Shown: positions 49,324 through 58,778, counted from the first letter of the stretch. The stretch is 64,000 bases of DNA from Martinezella multihospitum (GCF_900094585.1 NZ_FMAG01000001.1:1006530-1070529), one strand, 5' to 3'. The notes: generated by a model from the sequence alone, not told the origin. Program-made: numbers and translations.

Positions 49324-50817
49324 ATGAGCGATGAAATTCCGTTTCTGCGTTTGACTGGACTGTCCAAACGGTTCGGCGGCGTGCGTGCATTGGAAGAGGT
49401 CGACTGGGATGTGCGGCCCGGCGAGATTCATTGCCTGGTCGGCGAAAACGGCTGCGGCAAGTCGACCCTTATCAAGACCGTGGCCGGCGTGCATCCGCCT
49501 TCGGCTGGTATGATCGAGATCGAAGGCAAGCCGGTTCTTCCGCTTGATCCCGCACGCGCCAAGGCTATGGGAATCCAGGTGATTTTCCAGGACCTGTCCT
49601 TGTTTCCCAACCTGTCTGTCGCTGAAAATATCGCAGTCGAAAACCATCTCGACCGGCTGGTGAAGCCTGTTAACTGGAAGCGAATGCGGGAGAAGGCAAG
49701 CGCTGTCCTTTCCAGGCTAGGCTTTGCACTCAACCTCGATCTCGTGGTTTCCGATCTTTCGGTGGCCGAGCGCCAGATCGTTGCGATCGCACGCGGTCTG
49801 GCAGCCGAGGCACGGTTGATTTTCATGGACGAACCGACGGCGTCGCTGACGCGAGCCGAGGTCGATCGCCTCTTGGGGATCGTCGGACGGCTCAAGGCGG
49901 ACGGTATCGCCGTCGTCTTCGTTTCCCACCGGCTCGACGAAGTCGTCGAGATCGCCGAGCGCGTCACTGTCATGCGCGACGGCCGCAAGGTCGGCACCTG
50001 GCCCGCCGATCAAATGAATGAAAAGAAGATCGCTCATCTGATGACGGGGCTCGATATCGATCACGCGATCGTTGCCCGCAACATGGGTGAGGCCGCGCCT
50101 ATTCTGGAAGTCGATGGTTTGTCGCGCCGCGGCGAGTTCGCCGATATCGATTTTATCCTGCGTCGTGGCGAGGTGCTTGGCATTTCCGGATTGCTGGGAT
50201 CGGGCCGCACTGAGCTTGCCCTGACGCTGTTCGGCATGCATCGGGCCGAAAGCGGCAGCATTCGCCTTGAGGGCAGGGAGCTTCTACTCCGCTCAAATCG
50301 CGATGCCGTACGCGCGGGCATCGCTTATGTTTCCGAGGATCGCCTGAGCCTCGGCGTCATCCTGCAGCAGTCGATCGGCGACAATATCATGCTCGCCGTC
50401 ATGAGGGGCATGGCGAGCCGGCTGGGGCTTATTCCCGACAAGGCACGCAGGCAGCTCGCCGAGGATTGGATCAAGCGGCTCGCCATCAAGGTTCCCTCGG
50501 CCGATCGCGCCGTGCAGACCCTTTCAGGTGGCAATCAGCAGCGTGTCGTGCTGGCGAAGTGGCTTGCAACGCGGCCGAAGGTGCTGATCCTCGATTCCCC
50601 GACGGTCGGCGTCGACATCAAGAACAAGCAGGGCATCTATGATGTGGTGGCCGAACTGGCGCGCCAAGGCGTCGCGATCATCCTTATCTCCGACGAAGTC
50701 TCCGAACTCTTTGCGACCTGCGATCGCATCCTGCACATGCGTGCCGGCCGCATCGTCGGCGAAGCGGTGCCGGGTGAAGTCAGCGAGGCCAACATGAAGG
50801 AGCGCATCTATGCGTGA
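49324..50817 (+). CDS. sugar ABC transporter ATP-binding protein (two ATPase domains)
   Basis: A 497-residue tandem ATPase of the RbsA/XylG type. The first domain (about residues 6-245) has Walker A VGENGCGKSTLIKTVAGVH and Walker B RLIFMDEPTASLTRAEVDRL. The second (about 255-497) has a degenerate Walker A ISGLLGSGRTELALTLFG, a signature TLSGGNQQRVVLAKWLATRP and LILDSPTVGVDIKNK. Both are usual for this family. Starts 175 bases after the binding-protein gene, across the dispersed repeat. It overlaps the next gene by eight bases. Confidence 0.95.
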   Translation: MSDEIPFLRLTGLSKRFGGVRALEEVDWDVRPGEIHCLVGENGCGKSTLIKTVAGVHPPSAGMIEIEGKPVLPLDPARAKAMGIQVIFQDLSLFPNLSVAENIAVENHLDRLVKPVNWKRMREKASAVLSRLGFALNLDLVVSDLSVAERQIVAIARGLAAEARLIFMDEPTASLTRAEVDRLLGIVGRLKADGIAVVFVSHRLDEVVEIAERVTVMRDGRKVGTWPADQMNEKKIAHLMTGLDIDHAIVARNMGEAAPILEVDGLSRRGEFADIDFILRRGEVLGISGLLGSGRTELALTLFGMHRAESGSIRLEGRELLLRSNRDAVRAGIAYVSEDRLSLGVILQQSIGDNIMLAVMRGMASRLGLIPDKARRQLAEDWIKRLAIKVPSADRAVQTLSGGNQQRVVLAKWLATRPKVLILDSPTVGVDIKNKQGIYDVVAELARQGVAIILISDEVSELFATCDRILHMRAGRIVGEAVPGEVSEANMKERIYA

Positions 50818-51844
50818 GCACAGTCAAACGGCCGGACCGTCCTTTGTCGCACAATTGAGGCGGCGTCCCGAAGCGTGGCTTCTGGCCGTCATTGCCGCGG
50901 TCGTGATCGTCTTTTCCCTGACGGCCCGCGATTTCCTGACGCTCGCCAACATCATCGATTTGCTCGAAACCTATTCCGTGCAGGCGATCATGGCGATGGG
51001 CCTCTTCGTCGTGCTGGTTTCGGGCGGCATCGACATCTCCTTCGCGGCGACAGCCTCCGTGGCACAATATTGCGCGGCGCTGCTTGCCACGCAGTTCGGC
51101 TTCTCCGCGCCCGTCGTCATTGGTTTTGGCCTGGCGATCGGCGTCGGTCTGGGTTGCCTGAATGCGCTGCTGGTTCATTATGTGCGCATCACCTCGATCA
51201 TCGCGACGATCGCCATGATGAGCGTCAGTTTCTCGCTGCTGATGTATTTCTCCGGTGGCAAGTCGATCTATACGTTGCCGGATTGGTGGACGAACCGCAT
51301 CGTCTTCTGGCGCATGGAAACGGCATCGGGCGATATCGTCCGCGTGACGTTGCCGATCGTCGCCATGGTGGTGGTGACCCTGTTCACCTGGGCGTGGATG
51401 ACGCGCTCGTCCGTCGGGCGGCAGCTCTATGCGATGGGCGGCAATGCGGAGGCGGCGCGGCGGATCGGCATGAATATCGGCCGGCTGCAATTCGTCGCCT
51501 ACGGCTATCTCGGGCTGATGGCAGCAATTGCCGGCCTGTTGCAGGCCCATCGGGTCGGCGAAAGCGTGCCCAATGCCATGTACAATACGGAACTTGCGGT
51601 GCTGTCCGCCGCGGTGCTCGGCGGCGCGAGCCTGACTGGCGGCATCGGCACCGTGCCCGGCGTCCTGCTCGGCATCGTGCTTCTGGCCGTGCTGCAGAAC
51701 GGGCTCAACCTGCTCGGCGTCTCCTCCTATTTCTTCCAGATCGTCATCGGCATCACCATCCTGGTTTCGACTTCGATCACCGTCATCAGTTCGCGACCCG
51801 GCCGCCGTCATCGCATCATCGCAGGAGCGCCGTCGAATGGCTGA
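50810..51844 (+). CDS. sugar ABC transporter permease 1
   Basis: A 344-residue permease of the RbsC/branched-chain superfamily, with about eight to ten hydrophobic segments (WLLAVIAAVVIVFSLTARDF, VVLVSGGIDISFAATASVAQ). The segment AEAARRIGMNIGRLQFVAYG is the ATPase-docking loop. Translationally coupled to the ATPase (eight-base overlap) and to permease 2 (eight-base overlap). Substrate inferred only from the locus. Confidence 0.93.
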   Translation: MREHSQTAGPSFVAQLRRRPEAWLLAVIAAVVIVFSLTARDFLTLANIIDLLETYSVQAIMAMGLFVVLVSGGIDISFAATASVAQYCAALLATQFGFSAPVVIGFGLAIGVGLGCLNALLVHYVRITSIIATIAMMSVSFSLLMYFSGGKSIYTLPDWWTNRIVFWRMETASGDIVRVTLPIVAMVVVTLFTWAWMTRSSVGRQLYAMGGNAEAARRIGMNIGRLQFVAYGYLGLMAAIAGLLQAHRVGESVPNAMYNTELAVLSAAVLGGASLTGGIGTVPGVLLGIVLLAVLQNGLNLLGVSSYFFQIVIGITILVSTSITVISSRPGRRHRIIAGAPSNG

Positions 51845-52895
51845 ACCTCCGCTTCTCTATAATCTCAACAGCAGCCTCACCGATCTGATGACGCGTATGC
51901 GGACGGGCATTCCCGGCGCCCATACCGGGCTTGTCGTCCTTCTGGTCTTTCTGGTTGCCGGCTTCTCCCTGTTCATTCCCAATTTTGCTTCGCTCGGTAC
52001 GCTGCAATCCTTCATGTACCAGCTGCCGCTGCTCGGGCTCCTTTCTCTCGCGATGATGGCGCCGCTGATAACAGGTGGCCTCAATCTGGCAATCATCGCG
52101 ACCACCAACCAATGCGCGCTGCTGATGGCCTTCATCATGCAGAGCCTGATCACGCCTGACAGTGGCACCGGGACGGCACTCGCCGTTATCGTGCTGGCGC
52201 TCGTCGCCGGCCTTGTGCTCTGCCTGCTTATCGGTCTTATCACCGGCGCGCTCATTGCCTATACCGGCGTTCACCCGATTCTCATCACGCTCGGCACGAA
52301 ATCGCTGATCGACGGTATCAGCATTTATCTGACCCGCGGTATGGCCCTTTCGGGCATACCGGACGGTTTCAGCCGCATCGGCACGACGACCATTGTCGGG
52401 GTGCCGCTGATCTTCCTGCTGCTGATCGTGGTCGCCGTCATCGTCAGCCTCATATTGCGGCGCACCGCCTTCGGTGTCGCCTGCGCCATGATCGGCTCCA
52501 ATATCGAGGCAGCCCGCTATTCCGCGATCGACACGCGCCGGATGCTGGTCGGCGTCTATGTCATGTCGAGCCTGATCTGCTTCTTCGCCGCCCTGGTCAT
52601 GCTGGCGACCTTCAACTCGGCGAGCGCGGACTACGCGCAATCTTATCTGCTGGTGACGATCCTTGCGGCTGTTCTCGGCGGTGTCGATCCCTTCGGCGGC
52701 TTCGGCACGGCGGGCGGGTTGATGCTGGCGCTGGCGATCCTGCAGGTCATCTCCTCGGGCTTCAACCAGTTCGGCCTCAGCAATTACCTGACTGTCGCAA
52801 TATGGGGCGGCATTCTCATCTTCGTCGCTGCGGTCCAGACGGCTCGACCCTACCTGATGTGGCTGCTGCCAACACGTTTCTTCGGTCCAAAATGA
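51837..52895 (+). CDS. sugar ABC transporter permease 2
   Basis: A 352-residue permease of the same family. Membrane segments include LVVLLVFLVAGFSLFIPNFA, LLGLLSLAMMAPLITGGLNL and LAVIVLALVAGLVLCLLIGL. The docking segment GSNIEAARYSAIDTRRMLVG is conserved. With permease 1 it forms the channel. It shares four bases (ATGA) with the kinase gene. Two different permease genes are usual for the rhamnose/AI-2 type transporters. Confidence 0.93.
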   Translation: MAEPPLLYNLNSSLTDLMTRMRTGIPGAHTGLVVLLVFLVAGFSLFIPNFASLGTLQSFMYQLPLLGLLSLAMMAPLITGGLNLAIIATTNQCALLMAFIMQSLITPDSGTGTALAVIVLALVAGLVLCLLIGLITGALIAYTGVHPILITLGTKSLIDGISIYLTRGMALSGIPDGFSRIGTTTIVGVPLIFLLLIVVAVIVSLILRRTAFGVACAMIGSNIEAARYSAIDTRRMLVGVYVMSSLICFFAALVMLATFNSASADYAQSYLLVTILAAVLGGVDPFGGFGTAGGLMLALAILQVISSGFNQFGLSNYLTVAIWGGILIFVAAVQTARPYLMWLLPTRFFGPK

Positions 52896-54271
52896 GCATC
52901 GTTGCGGTTTTCGACATCGGCAAGACCAATGTGAAGCTGTCGGCGGTAACTGATGACGGCCGCGTACTGGAAACACTGTCGACGCCGAATACCGTGAGGG
53001 ATGGCCCGCCCTATCGCCATCACGATCTCGACAGTCTGGAGGTCTGGCTCATAGATAGCCTGACGGAGCTGGGACGCAGACACGATATAGGCGCGATCAT
53101 TACTTGCGCACATGGGTCCGGCGGTGTGCTGGTCGACGGACAGGGTGCTGCAATGCCGATGATCGACTATGAGCAGCCGATCCCCGCGGATGTCGAGGCT
53201 CGTTACAGGGCAATTGCCGGTTCCTATCGCGAGAGGGCAAGCGCCATCATGCTGGGTGCGGCGCATTTGGCGCGGCAGATGCTGTGGCAGGAAATGTACT
53301 GGCCGGAGACTTTTGCGGCGGCCTGCGCCTATCTCGCCACGCCGCAATATTGGGCGTTCCGCCTGTCCGGCGTGCTGGCGAGCGAGGTGACGAGCCTTGC
53401 AGCACAGTCTCATCTGTGGGCATCTGCCGACGGCCGGCCGGCATCGCTCGTTGCAAGCCGTGGATGGCAGCGTCTCATGCCGCCGATGCGACGAGCATGG
53501 GAAACGCTTGGCCCGTTGAAACCTGAACTTGCTGCGCGATGCGGCCTGGAAGCGACGACGCGCATCCTGTGCGGCGTGCACGATTCCTCGGCCAATCTAT
53601 ACCGCTATCAGGCGGCCGATCTTTCCGATTTCACCGTTGTCTCCACAGGCACCTGGATCGTTGCATTGACCGATCGCGGCGGTGTCGATTTCAGCGTCGA
53701 GCGACCTGGTCATTCCTGCAATGCCGATGTCTTCGGCAACCCGACGCCGGGTATGCTGACCATGGGCGGCCGGGAATTTTCGATCGTCGCGGCAAAAGCT
53801 TCGGGTCCCGCCTCGTTGCAGGCACTTCGGATGATCGTGGCGTCAGGTACCTTTGCACTGCCGACATTCGGCTCGGATGACGGGCTCTTTCCCGGCACGG
53901 CCCACCGCGGTCGTCTCGAAGGCCCGCTTGCGGAGGAGGAAGACGTCCGGTTCACGCTCGCAGTACTCTATTCGGCGCTGCTGACCGCCGCCTGCATTCA
54001 GGACCTTCCCCCCACGGAGGCGGTGGTGCTGGACGGCAATTTCGTCGTCGATCCCCTTTATGGCGCCATCGTTGCGGCCTTGCTGTCCGATCGACGCGTG
54101 CTCGTCAGCCGCAGCACGACGGGAACGGCGACGGGCGCCGCTATGCTGGCGTCCCATGAAGGGCGTGCTTCACCTGTAGCACTGGTGGCCGAAGCGCCCG
54201 ATATTTCCGGCCTTCCCGAGCTTTTATCCTACCGACAACGCTGGCAAACCCTGATCAAGACAATGGAGTGA
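52892..54271 (+). CDS. FGGY-family carbohydrate kinase
   Basis: A 459-residue sugar kinase. The N-terminal ATP/phosphate site is MSIVAVFDIGKTNVKLSAV (DxGxTN), and the second half has STGTWIVALTDRGGVDFSVE and the closing phosphate motifs near GTATGAAMLA. It is of the L-fuculokinase/rhamnulokinase type in layout. ATG at 52892 overlaps the permease stop (ATGA). It would phosphorylate the ketose made by the epimerase, and the aldolase next door would split the product. Exact sugar unknown. Confidence 0.9.
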   Translation: MSIVAVFDIGKTNVKLSAVTDDGRVLETLSTPNTVRDGPPYRHHDLDSLEVWLIDSLTELGRRHDIGAIITCAHGSGGVLVDGQGAAMPMIDYEQPIPADVEARYRAIAGSYRERASAIMLGAAHLARQMLWQEMYWPETFAAACAYLATPQYWAFRLSGVLASEVTSLAAQSHLWASADGRPASLVASRGWQRLMPPMRRAWETLGPLKPELAARCGLEATTRILCGVHDSSANLYRYQAADLSDFTVVSTGTWIVALTDRGGVDFSVERPGHSCNADVFGNPTPGMLTMGGREFSIVAAKASGPASLQALRMIVASGTFALPTFGSDDGLFPGTAHRGRLEGPLAEEEDVRFTLAVLYSALLTAACIQDLPPTEAVVLDGNFVVDPLYGAIVAALLSDRRVLVSRSTTGTATGAAMLASHEGRASPVALVAEAPDISGLPELLSYRQRWQTLIKTME

Positions 54272-54275
54272 TATC

Positions 54276-54968
54276 GTGGCGACTTATGATGACAATGCCC
54301 TGCGCGAAGACATGGTGGCGATCTGCCGCCGGATGAATGCATCCGGCATCAACCAGGGAACGGCCGGCAACGTGTCGGTGCGAAATCCCAAGGGATTTCT
54401 GGTCACGCCAACCTCTCTGCCCTACGACATGATGCAGCCGAAGGACCTGGTGCAGATGTATTTCGATGGCAGCTATGAGGGTGAGCGCCGGCCATCGTCC
54501 GAGTGGCGGTTCCATCGCGATATTCTCGCATCCCGCGGGGATATCGATTGCGTGCTCCATTGCCATTCGGTCTATGCGACCACGCTTGCCGTACACCACA
54601 AGACCATTCCGAGCTTTCACTATATGACGGGTGTCGCGGGCGGCACGACGATCCGCTGCGCACGTTACGCCACCTTCGGAACGCAGGCTCTTTCCGATGC
54701 TGCGATCGAAGCCCTGCAGGACAGGCTAGCCTGCCTGCTCGGTCAGCATGGGCAGATCTCGCTCGGGAAGACACCGGCCGCCGCCCTTGCGCTTGCCATC
54801 GAGGTCGAAACCCTCTCCCGCCTTTATGTGCAGGCGCTGACGCTTGGCGAGCCGCCCATTCTCGATGACGAGGAGATGGCACGTGTCATCCAGCAGATGA
54901 AAAATATGAGCTATGGACAGGCACCGGATCTGGATGGGGTCAACGATGTGGCAAAGCGACGGCAATAA
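54276..54968 (+). CDS. class II aldolase (FucA/AraD family)
   Basis: A 230-residue zinc aldolase. Start is a GTG at 54276, four bases after the kinase stop. The active-site Glu is in RRPSSEWRFHRDILA, the zinc histidines in DCVLHCHSVYATTLAVHHK (HxH) and LLGQHGQISLGKTP. It would cleave the kinase product into dihydroxyacetone phosphate and an aldehyde. This placement of aldolase and FGGY kinase is seen for fuculose, rhamnulose and apulose routes. Last gene of the operon that begins at 48141. Confidence 0.92.
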   Translation: MATYDDNALREDMVAICRRMNASGINQGTAGNVSVRNPKGFLVTPTSLPYDMMQPKDLVQMYFDGSYEGERRPSSEWRFHRDILASRGDIDCVLHCHSVYATTLAVHHKTIPSFHYMTGVAGGTTIRCARYATFGTQALSDAAIEALQDRLACLLGQHGQISLGKTPAAALALAIEVETLSRLYVQALTLGEPPILDDEEMARVIQQMKNMSYGQAPDLDGVNDVAKRRQ

Positions 54969-55003
54969 TCCCTCGCAGCCTTCAATCGTCTCGCTGCGAA
55001 GTC

Positions 55004-55030
55004 TTGACATGTGTGCGACTGAGTAGCACC
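55004..55030 (+). promoter_or_regulatory. promoter and operator of the toxin-antitoxin operon
   Basis: TTGACA (55004-55009) is a perfect -35 box. Immediately after it lies GTGCGACTGAGTAGCAC (55013-55029), a palindrome with eight-base arms and a single mismatched pair. The -10 box would overlap it. This fits autoregulation by the antitoxin. Confidence 0.6.
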
Positions 55031-55055
55031 TTAGGCGTCTGAAGGAGATTGTCCC

Positions 55056-55331
55056 GTGAGCGTCAAGTCGTCGATATCGTTGACCGATCAGCAGGATGCA
55101 TTTGCTCGCTCGCTTGTCGAGACGGGCCGCTATTCCAGCCTGAGTTCGGTTCTCCAGCAGGGTCTGGAACTGCTGCGACAGAAAACGGAAGCGGAAGCGG
55201 TCGAGACGGAGGGGCTGCGCAGGCTCATCCAGCGCCGCCTCGACGGACCGAAGATCCCGGCTCAGGACATGGAAGAGCGGATCGAGAGCATGATCGAGCG
55301 CAAACGGCGAGCTCTTCGTGTGGAGCCTTGA
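55056..55331 (+). CDS. parD: ParD-type antitoxin (ribbon-helix-helix)
   Basis: A 91-residue protein, GTG start at 55056 with GAAGGAG before it. Residues 1-45 form the ribbon-helix-helix (SVKSSISLTDQQDAFARSLV, SSLSSVLQQGLELLRQKTEA). The charged C-terminal part (IPAQDMEERIESMIERKRRA) should wrap the toxin. It overlaps the toxin gene by 14 bases. As in other ParD proteins it should also repress its own operon through the palindrome at 55013. Confidence 0.88.
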   Translation: MSVKSSISLTDQQDAFARSLVETGRYSSLSSVLQQGLELLRQKTEAEAVETEGLRRLIQRRLDGPKIPAQDMEERIESMIERKRRALRVEP

Positions 55332-55662
55332 ATATTCCAGGGATGCCGATCTCGATTTCGAGCTGACCTTCGATCATCTGTTTGCGGCCTATCTCGATCT
55401 TGGAGACTCGTCGGAAGAAGCTCTGGAGCGCGCGGCCAACCGTATTCGCGAACTCCGTCTGGAAATCGATCGGTTGGTCGAGACCCCATATATCGGCACA
55501 TTGCGGCCGGATATCTATCCTGGCATCCGCTTCCTGCGGCGCGACAAGGCCGCCGTCTGGTTTCTACCGATCGAGGAACGCAAAACGATCGTCGTTGCGG
55601 CGATTTTCTTTGGCGGTCAGGATCACATCAGGCGGATGCTGGCGCGCATGCTGCAGCGCTAA
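55318..55662 (+). CDS. parE: ParE-type toxin (RelE/ParE superfamily)
   Basis: A 114-residue protein starting at a GTG inside the antitoxin end. It shows the ParE fold: MWSLEYSRDADLDFELTFDH, then LRLEIDRLVETPYIGTLRPD and RFLRRDKAAVWFLPIEERKT, IVVAAIFFGGQDHIRRML. ParE toxins poison DNA gyrase; RelE relatives cut mRNA on the ribosome. The short core with GTLRP and the ending IFFGGQDH favour ParE. Confidence 0.88.
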   Translation: MWSLEYSRDADLDFELTFDHLFAAYLDLGDSSEEALERAANRIRELRLEIDRLVETPYIGTLRPDIYPGIRFLRRDKAAVWFLPIEERKTIVVAAIFFGGQDHIRRMLARMLQR

Positions 55663-55840
55663 TGCTCCAAGTGTCTGCTCGAATGAGGTTTCCGGCTCCG
55701 AGCCAAGCCGTCTCTTATTGGTTGCGACCCATTGGCATCCATCCTGATGCCACTTCGGCAATCTGCGTGTAATGTAGCCGCAATCTTTGGCTGTCAGTGG
55801 GGGCGAAGGATGGCAATCGCCGTCCTTTGGGGAAAAGTCA

Positions 55841-56515
55841 TTGCGAATTTTGCTGCTTGAGGATGAGCCTGAAATGGCCCGCGCGCTGCTTGAAGCGTTG
55901 CGACGCCGCGATGTGCTTGCCGACCATGTCCGCACGATTGCGGATGCCGATGCCATGGCCCGCGTCGGAACCTATGACGTCCTCGTGCTGGATCGTCGCC
56001 TGCCTGACGGCGAAGGACTGGATCTTGTGGCGACACTGCGTCAGCGCAAGCATCCCGTACCGATCCTCGTGCTGACAGCGCTCGGCAGCGTCGATCACCG
56101 CGTCGACGGGCTCGACAGCGGTGCCGACGACTATCTTGCCAAGCCTTTCGCGATCGAGGAATTGCTGGCGCGCCTGAGAGCTCTCCAGAGGCGGGGACCA
56201 ACGGTCTCCGACAGATATCTGACCTTCGGCAATCTGAGCGTCGATCCCCGGACCAATGAAATCTTCGTTGGTGGCGCGCTCGTCGAATTCTCGCGGCGCG
56301 AATATTTGGTGCTGGAGACGCTGATGCGCCGTCCGAACCGCATCGTGACGAGGCCGAGCCTGATCGAAGCGGTTTATGCCCTCGACGACGAAATAGGATC
56401 GAACGCCCTGGATGCGCACATCTCGCGCATTCGAAAGAAGCTGCTTCTGGCTGAGGCCACGGTCGAGATAAGAGCCGTGCGGAACATCGGCTATCTGATC
56501 GGGGCGAAGGCATGA
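55841..56515 (+). CDS. OmpR-family response regulator
   Basis: A 224-residue regulator starting at a TTG at 55841 (LRILLLEDEPEMARALLEAL); earlier in-frame codons would add 18 unlikely residues. The receiver has EDE, the phosphorylated Asp in DVLVLDRRLPDGEGLDL and Lys in DDYLAKPFAIEELLARL. The winged helix (about 130-220) reads VEFSRREYLVLETLMRRPNR, then NALDAHISRIRKKLLLAEAT. Its stop overlaps the kinase start by four bases. It probably regulates envelope or metal genes; targets unknown. Confidence 0.93.
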   Translation: MRILLLEDEPEMARALLEALRRRDVLADHVRTIADADAMARVGTYDVLVLDRRLPDGEGLDLVATLRQRKHPVPILVLTALGSVDHRVDGLDSGADDYLAKPFAIEELLARLRALQRRGPTVSDRYLTFGNLSVDPRTNEIFVGGALVEFSRREYLVLETLMRRPNRIVTRPSLIEAVYALDDEIGSNALDAHISRIRKKLLLAEATVEIRAVRNIGYLIGAKA

Positions 56516-57963
56516 ACGCAGAACGCAGCCGATCGCTACGCTGGGGACTGATAAAACGCCTGATCGTCCTGCAGGCCTTTCTTCTTGTTCTTTTCTTCGT
56601 CCTTCTCGTCGCCTGGTTATGGATCATCAATCCGGAGCTGGAAGATGCCAATGAAGAGGCCGTCCGTGTCGTCGCCCAGCAGATTACAAGGGATGATGAC
56701 GGGCAGTTGCAGGTGGCCGAGACGCAGGAGGTGATAGAGCTGAAGCAGCGCTATCCGGACCTCTGGTTCATGATCCGCGACCATAAGGGAGTACTCTTTC
56801 AATATGGAGAGATGCCGGCCGCGGCTCTCAACGAGAGCTTTCCATGGACGATCGAACGGGTGAGGGTCGAAGCCGCCAACGGGGTGCATGCCACGGTCGA
56901 AAACCGGGAGACGTCCATCGGCCAGCTGCAGATCATGGCGGCTACCGAACGCGGCTTTGACAATGACGGTCTGAATGTGTGGATCAACATGCGCGTCGAG
57001 ATGGCCAGGGGACCTCATGGCGAAATCGAATGGCTCAAGGTATTGCCGGCGCTGGCATTCGTCGTTTTGATCGGCGTCGTTCCCATACTGGCGTTGACGG
57101 GCGTTGCGACGCTGCTCGTCACACCGCGTGCCGTCGGCCGGTCGCTGAGCGGTCTGGTGGAGACGGCAACGCAGGCGCAGGCGATCGACTTCGACAGCCG
57201 TTCGGCCCGCCTCGAGCACTCGAAGGTGCCGACCGAGATCATCCCTCTGGTCGACGCGTTCAACCATGCCCTCTCGAAGCTGGATGAAGGATATAACAGA
57301 CACAATCGCTTTCTTGCCGATGCCGCTCATGAGCTGCGAACGCCGATCGCGATTGCGCGGACACGGGCGGACCTTCTGCCCGATGCCGAAGTCAGTCACC
57401 AGCTTCGGGACGATATCGACCGTCTATCCCGCGTCGCCCATCAACTCCTGGAGATGCAGGCGATCGGCGCGGTCGAATTGCGTGCGGAGAAGACGGATCT
57501 GAATGTGTTGGTCGAAAACATCGCCGCCGATCTTGCCCCGATTGCGATGGATGCGGGCTATGATTTTGACTTCGAGCCGAGCCCCGAGGAAGCAGTCTTC
57601 GTGATCCAGACATCGACTATCGAAATGGCTGTGGTCAATCTGATCCGGAATGCGATCGACCATGCCGAAGGGAAGGGCTCGATCGTCGTTCGCGTCGGCG
57701 CCGGCGGCACCATCGATGTCTGCGACGAAGGCCCCGGCATACCGCTGGCGGAGCGTGATCGCGTCTTCGAACCGTTTCGGCGCATCAATGCCAGTTCATC
57801 CGGTGCGGGGCTGGGATTGAACCTGGTCAAGAAGGCCGCCGAACTTCACGGTGGACGGGTTTCGTTTCTGGACACCGGCCACGGTTTTTGCGTGCGGCTG
57901 CAGATCGGCTCTATACCGCCGTCGGTCGTGGTGGCGGACATGGGTTGGCGGCAACAGCGGTGA
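56512..57963 (+). CDS. membrane sensor histidine kinase (EnvZ/QseC type)
   Basis: A 483-residue kinase. Two membrane segments (about residues 17-39, LIVLQAFLLVLFFVLLVAWL; and about 178-205, VLPALAFVVLIGVVPILALT) bracket a sensor domain of about 140 residues. A HAMP-like linker precedes the phospho-acceptor RFLADAAHELRTPIAIARTR (His at about 272). The ATPase has NLIRNAIDHAEGKGSIVVRV, DVCDEGPGIPLAERDRVFEP and SSGAGLGLNLVKKAAELHGG. Coupled to the regulator at 55841. Confidence 0.93.
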   Translation: MNAERSRSLRWGLIKRLIVLQAFLLVLFFVLLVAWLWIINPELEDANEEAVRVVAQQITRDDDGQLQVAETQEVIELKQRYPDLWFMIRDHKGVLFQYGEMPAAALNESFPWTIERVRVEAANGVHATVENRETSIGQLQIMAATERGFDNDGLNVWINMRVEMARGPHGEIEWLKVLPALAFVVLIGVVPILALTGVATLLVTPRAVGRSLSGLVETATQAQAIDFDSRSARLEHSKVPTEIIPLVDAFNHALSKLDEGYNRHNRFLADAAHELRTPIAIARTRADLLPDAEVSHQLRDDIDRLSRVAHQLLEMQAIGAVELRAEKTDLNVLVENIAADLAPIAMDAGYDFDFEPSPEEAVFVIQTSTIEMAVVNLIRNAIDHAEGKGSIVVRVGAGGTIDVCDEGPGIPLAERDRVFEPFRRINASSSGAGLGLNLVKKAAELHGGRVSFLDTGHGFCVRLQIGSIPPSVVVADMGWRQQR

Positions 57964-58112
57964 ATGCCGGTCCGAAATCGCGGATGCCGGCTATTGCAGC
58001 GCAAAATCCTGAAACTGTTTTCATTTTCTCAGCGGTCAGGGCTCGGATATTTGATTTTCCGAAGCCGGGTTCCCTGCTAGGTTTCAGAGGAGAGGCACCA
58101 CCGGGATAAGGC

Positions 58113-58778
58113 ATGTTGAAACTTCTATTGTCGGCTTTGTTCTTCCTGACGACTGTCTGCACTTCTTTTCTTGCCTTCGGCGACACGATGGATCTTCGAC
58201 TACACAAGGCTGCTGCGACCGGTGACATCGCGGCCATCCAACAATTGCTCGATAGCGGTGCCGCCATCGAGGCGCGGGATGCAAAGGGCGCGACGCCGCT
58301 GCTGGTCGCGACGCACGCCAACAGGGTGGATGCCGCACGAGCGCTGATCGAGGCGGGTGCAGACGTCAATGCCAAGGACGAAATTCAAGACAGCCCCTAT
58401 CTCTATGCCGGCGCTCGCGGCCATCTGGATATTCTCAAGCTGACGCTCGCCCATGGGGCGGATCTCAAGAGCATCAACCGCTATGGCGGCACGGCGCTTA
58501 TTCCCGCCTCCGAACGCGGTCACGTCGAAACCGTCGATACGCTGATCAAGGCGGGTGTCGATGTCGATCACGTCAACCGGCTGGGGTGGACGGCTCTGAT
58601 CGAGGCCATCATTCTCGGCGATGGCGGATCGCGTCATGTTGAGATCGTCAGGCTATTGATAGATGCCGGCGCAAACGTCAATCTGGCCGACAATGATGGC
58701 GTGACGCCGCTGCGCCATGCCCGCAGTCGCGGTTATGATGGGATCGCGAAATTACTGGAGGCGGCGGGGGCGACGTAA
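58113..58778 (+). CDS. exported ankyrin-repeat protein
   Basis: A 221-residue protein with a signal peptide (MLKLLLSALFFLTTVCTSFL, cleavage near AFGD). Five to six ankyrin repeats follow: LHKAAATGDIAAIQQLLDSG, then ATPLLVATHANRVDAARALI, SPYLYAGARGHLDILKLTLA and VTPLRHARSRGYDGIAKLLE. Such repeats bind other proteins; periplasmic ankyrin proteins in proteobacteria are often linked to oxidative-stress enzymes, but no such gene is next to it. The upstream gap is 149 bases. Confidence 0.88.
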   Translation: MLKLLLSALFFLTTVCTSFLAFGDTMDLRLHKAAATGDIAAIQQLLDSGAAIEARDAKGATPLLVATHANRVDAARALIEAGADVNAKDEIQDSPYLYAGARGHLDILKLTLAHGADLKSINRYGGTALIPASERGHVETVDTLIKAGVDVDHVNRLGWTALIEAIILGDGGSRHVEIVRLLIDAGANVNLADNDGVTPLRHARSRGYDGIAKLLEAAGAT

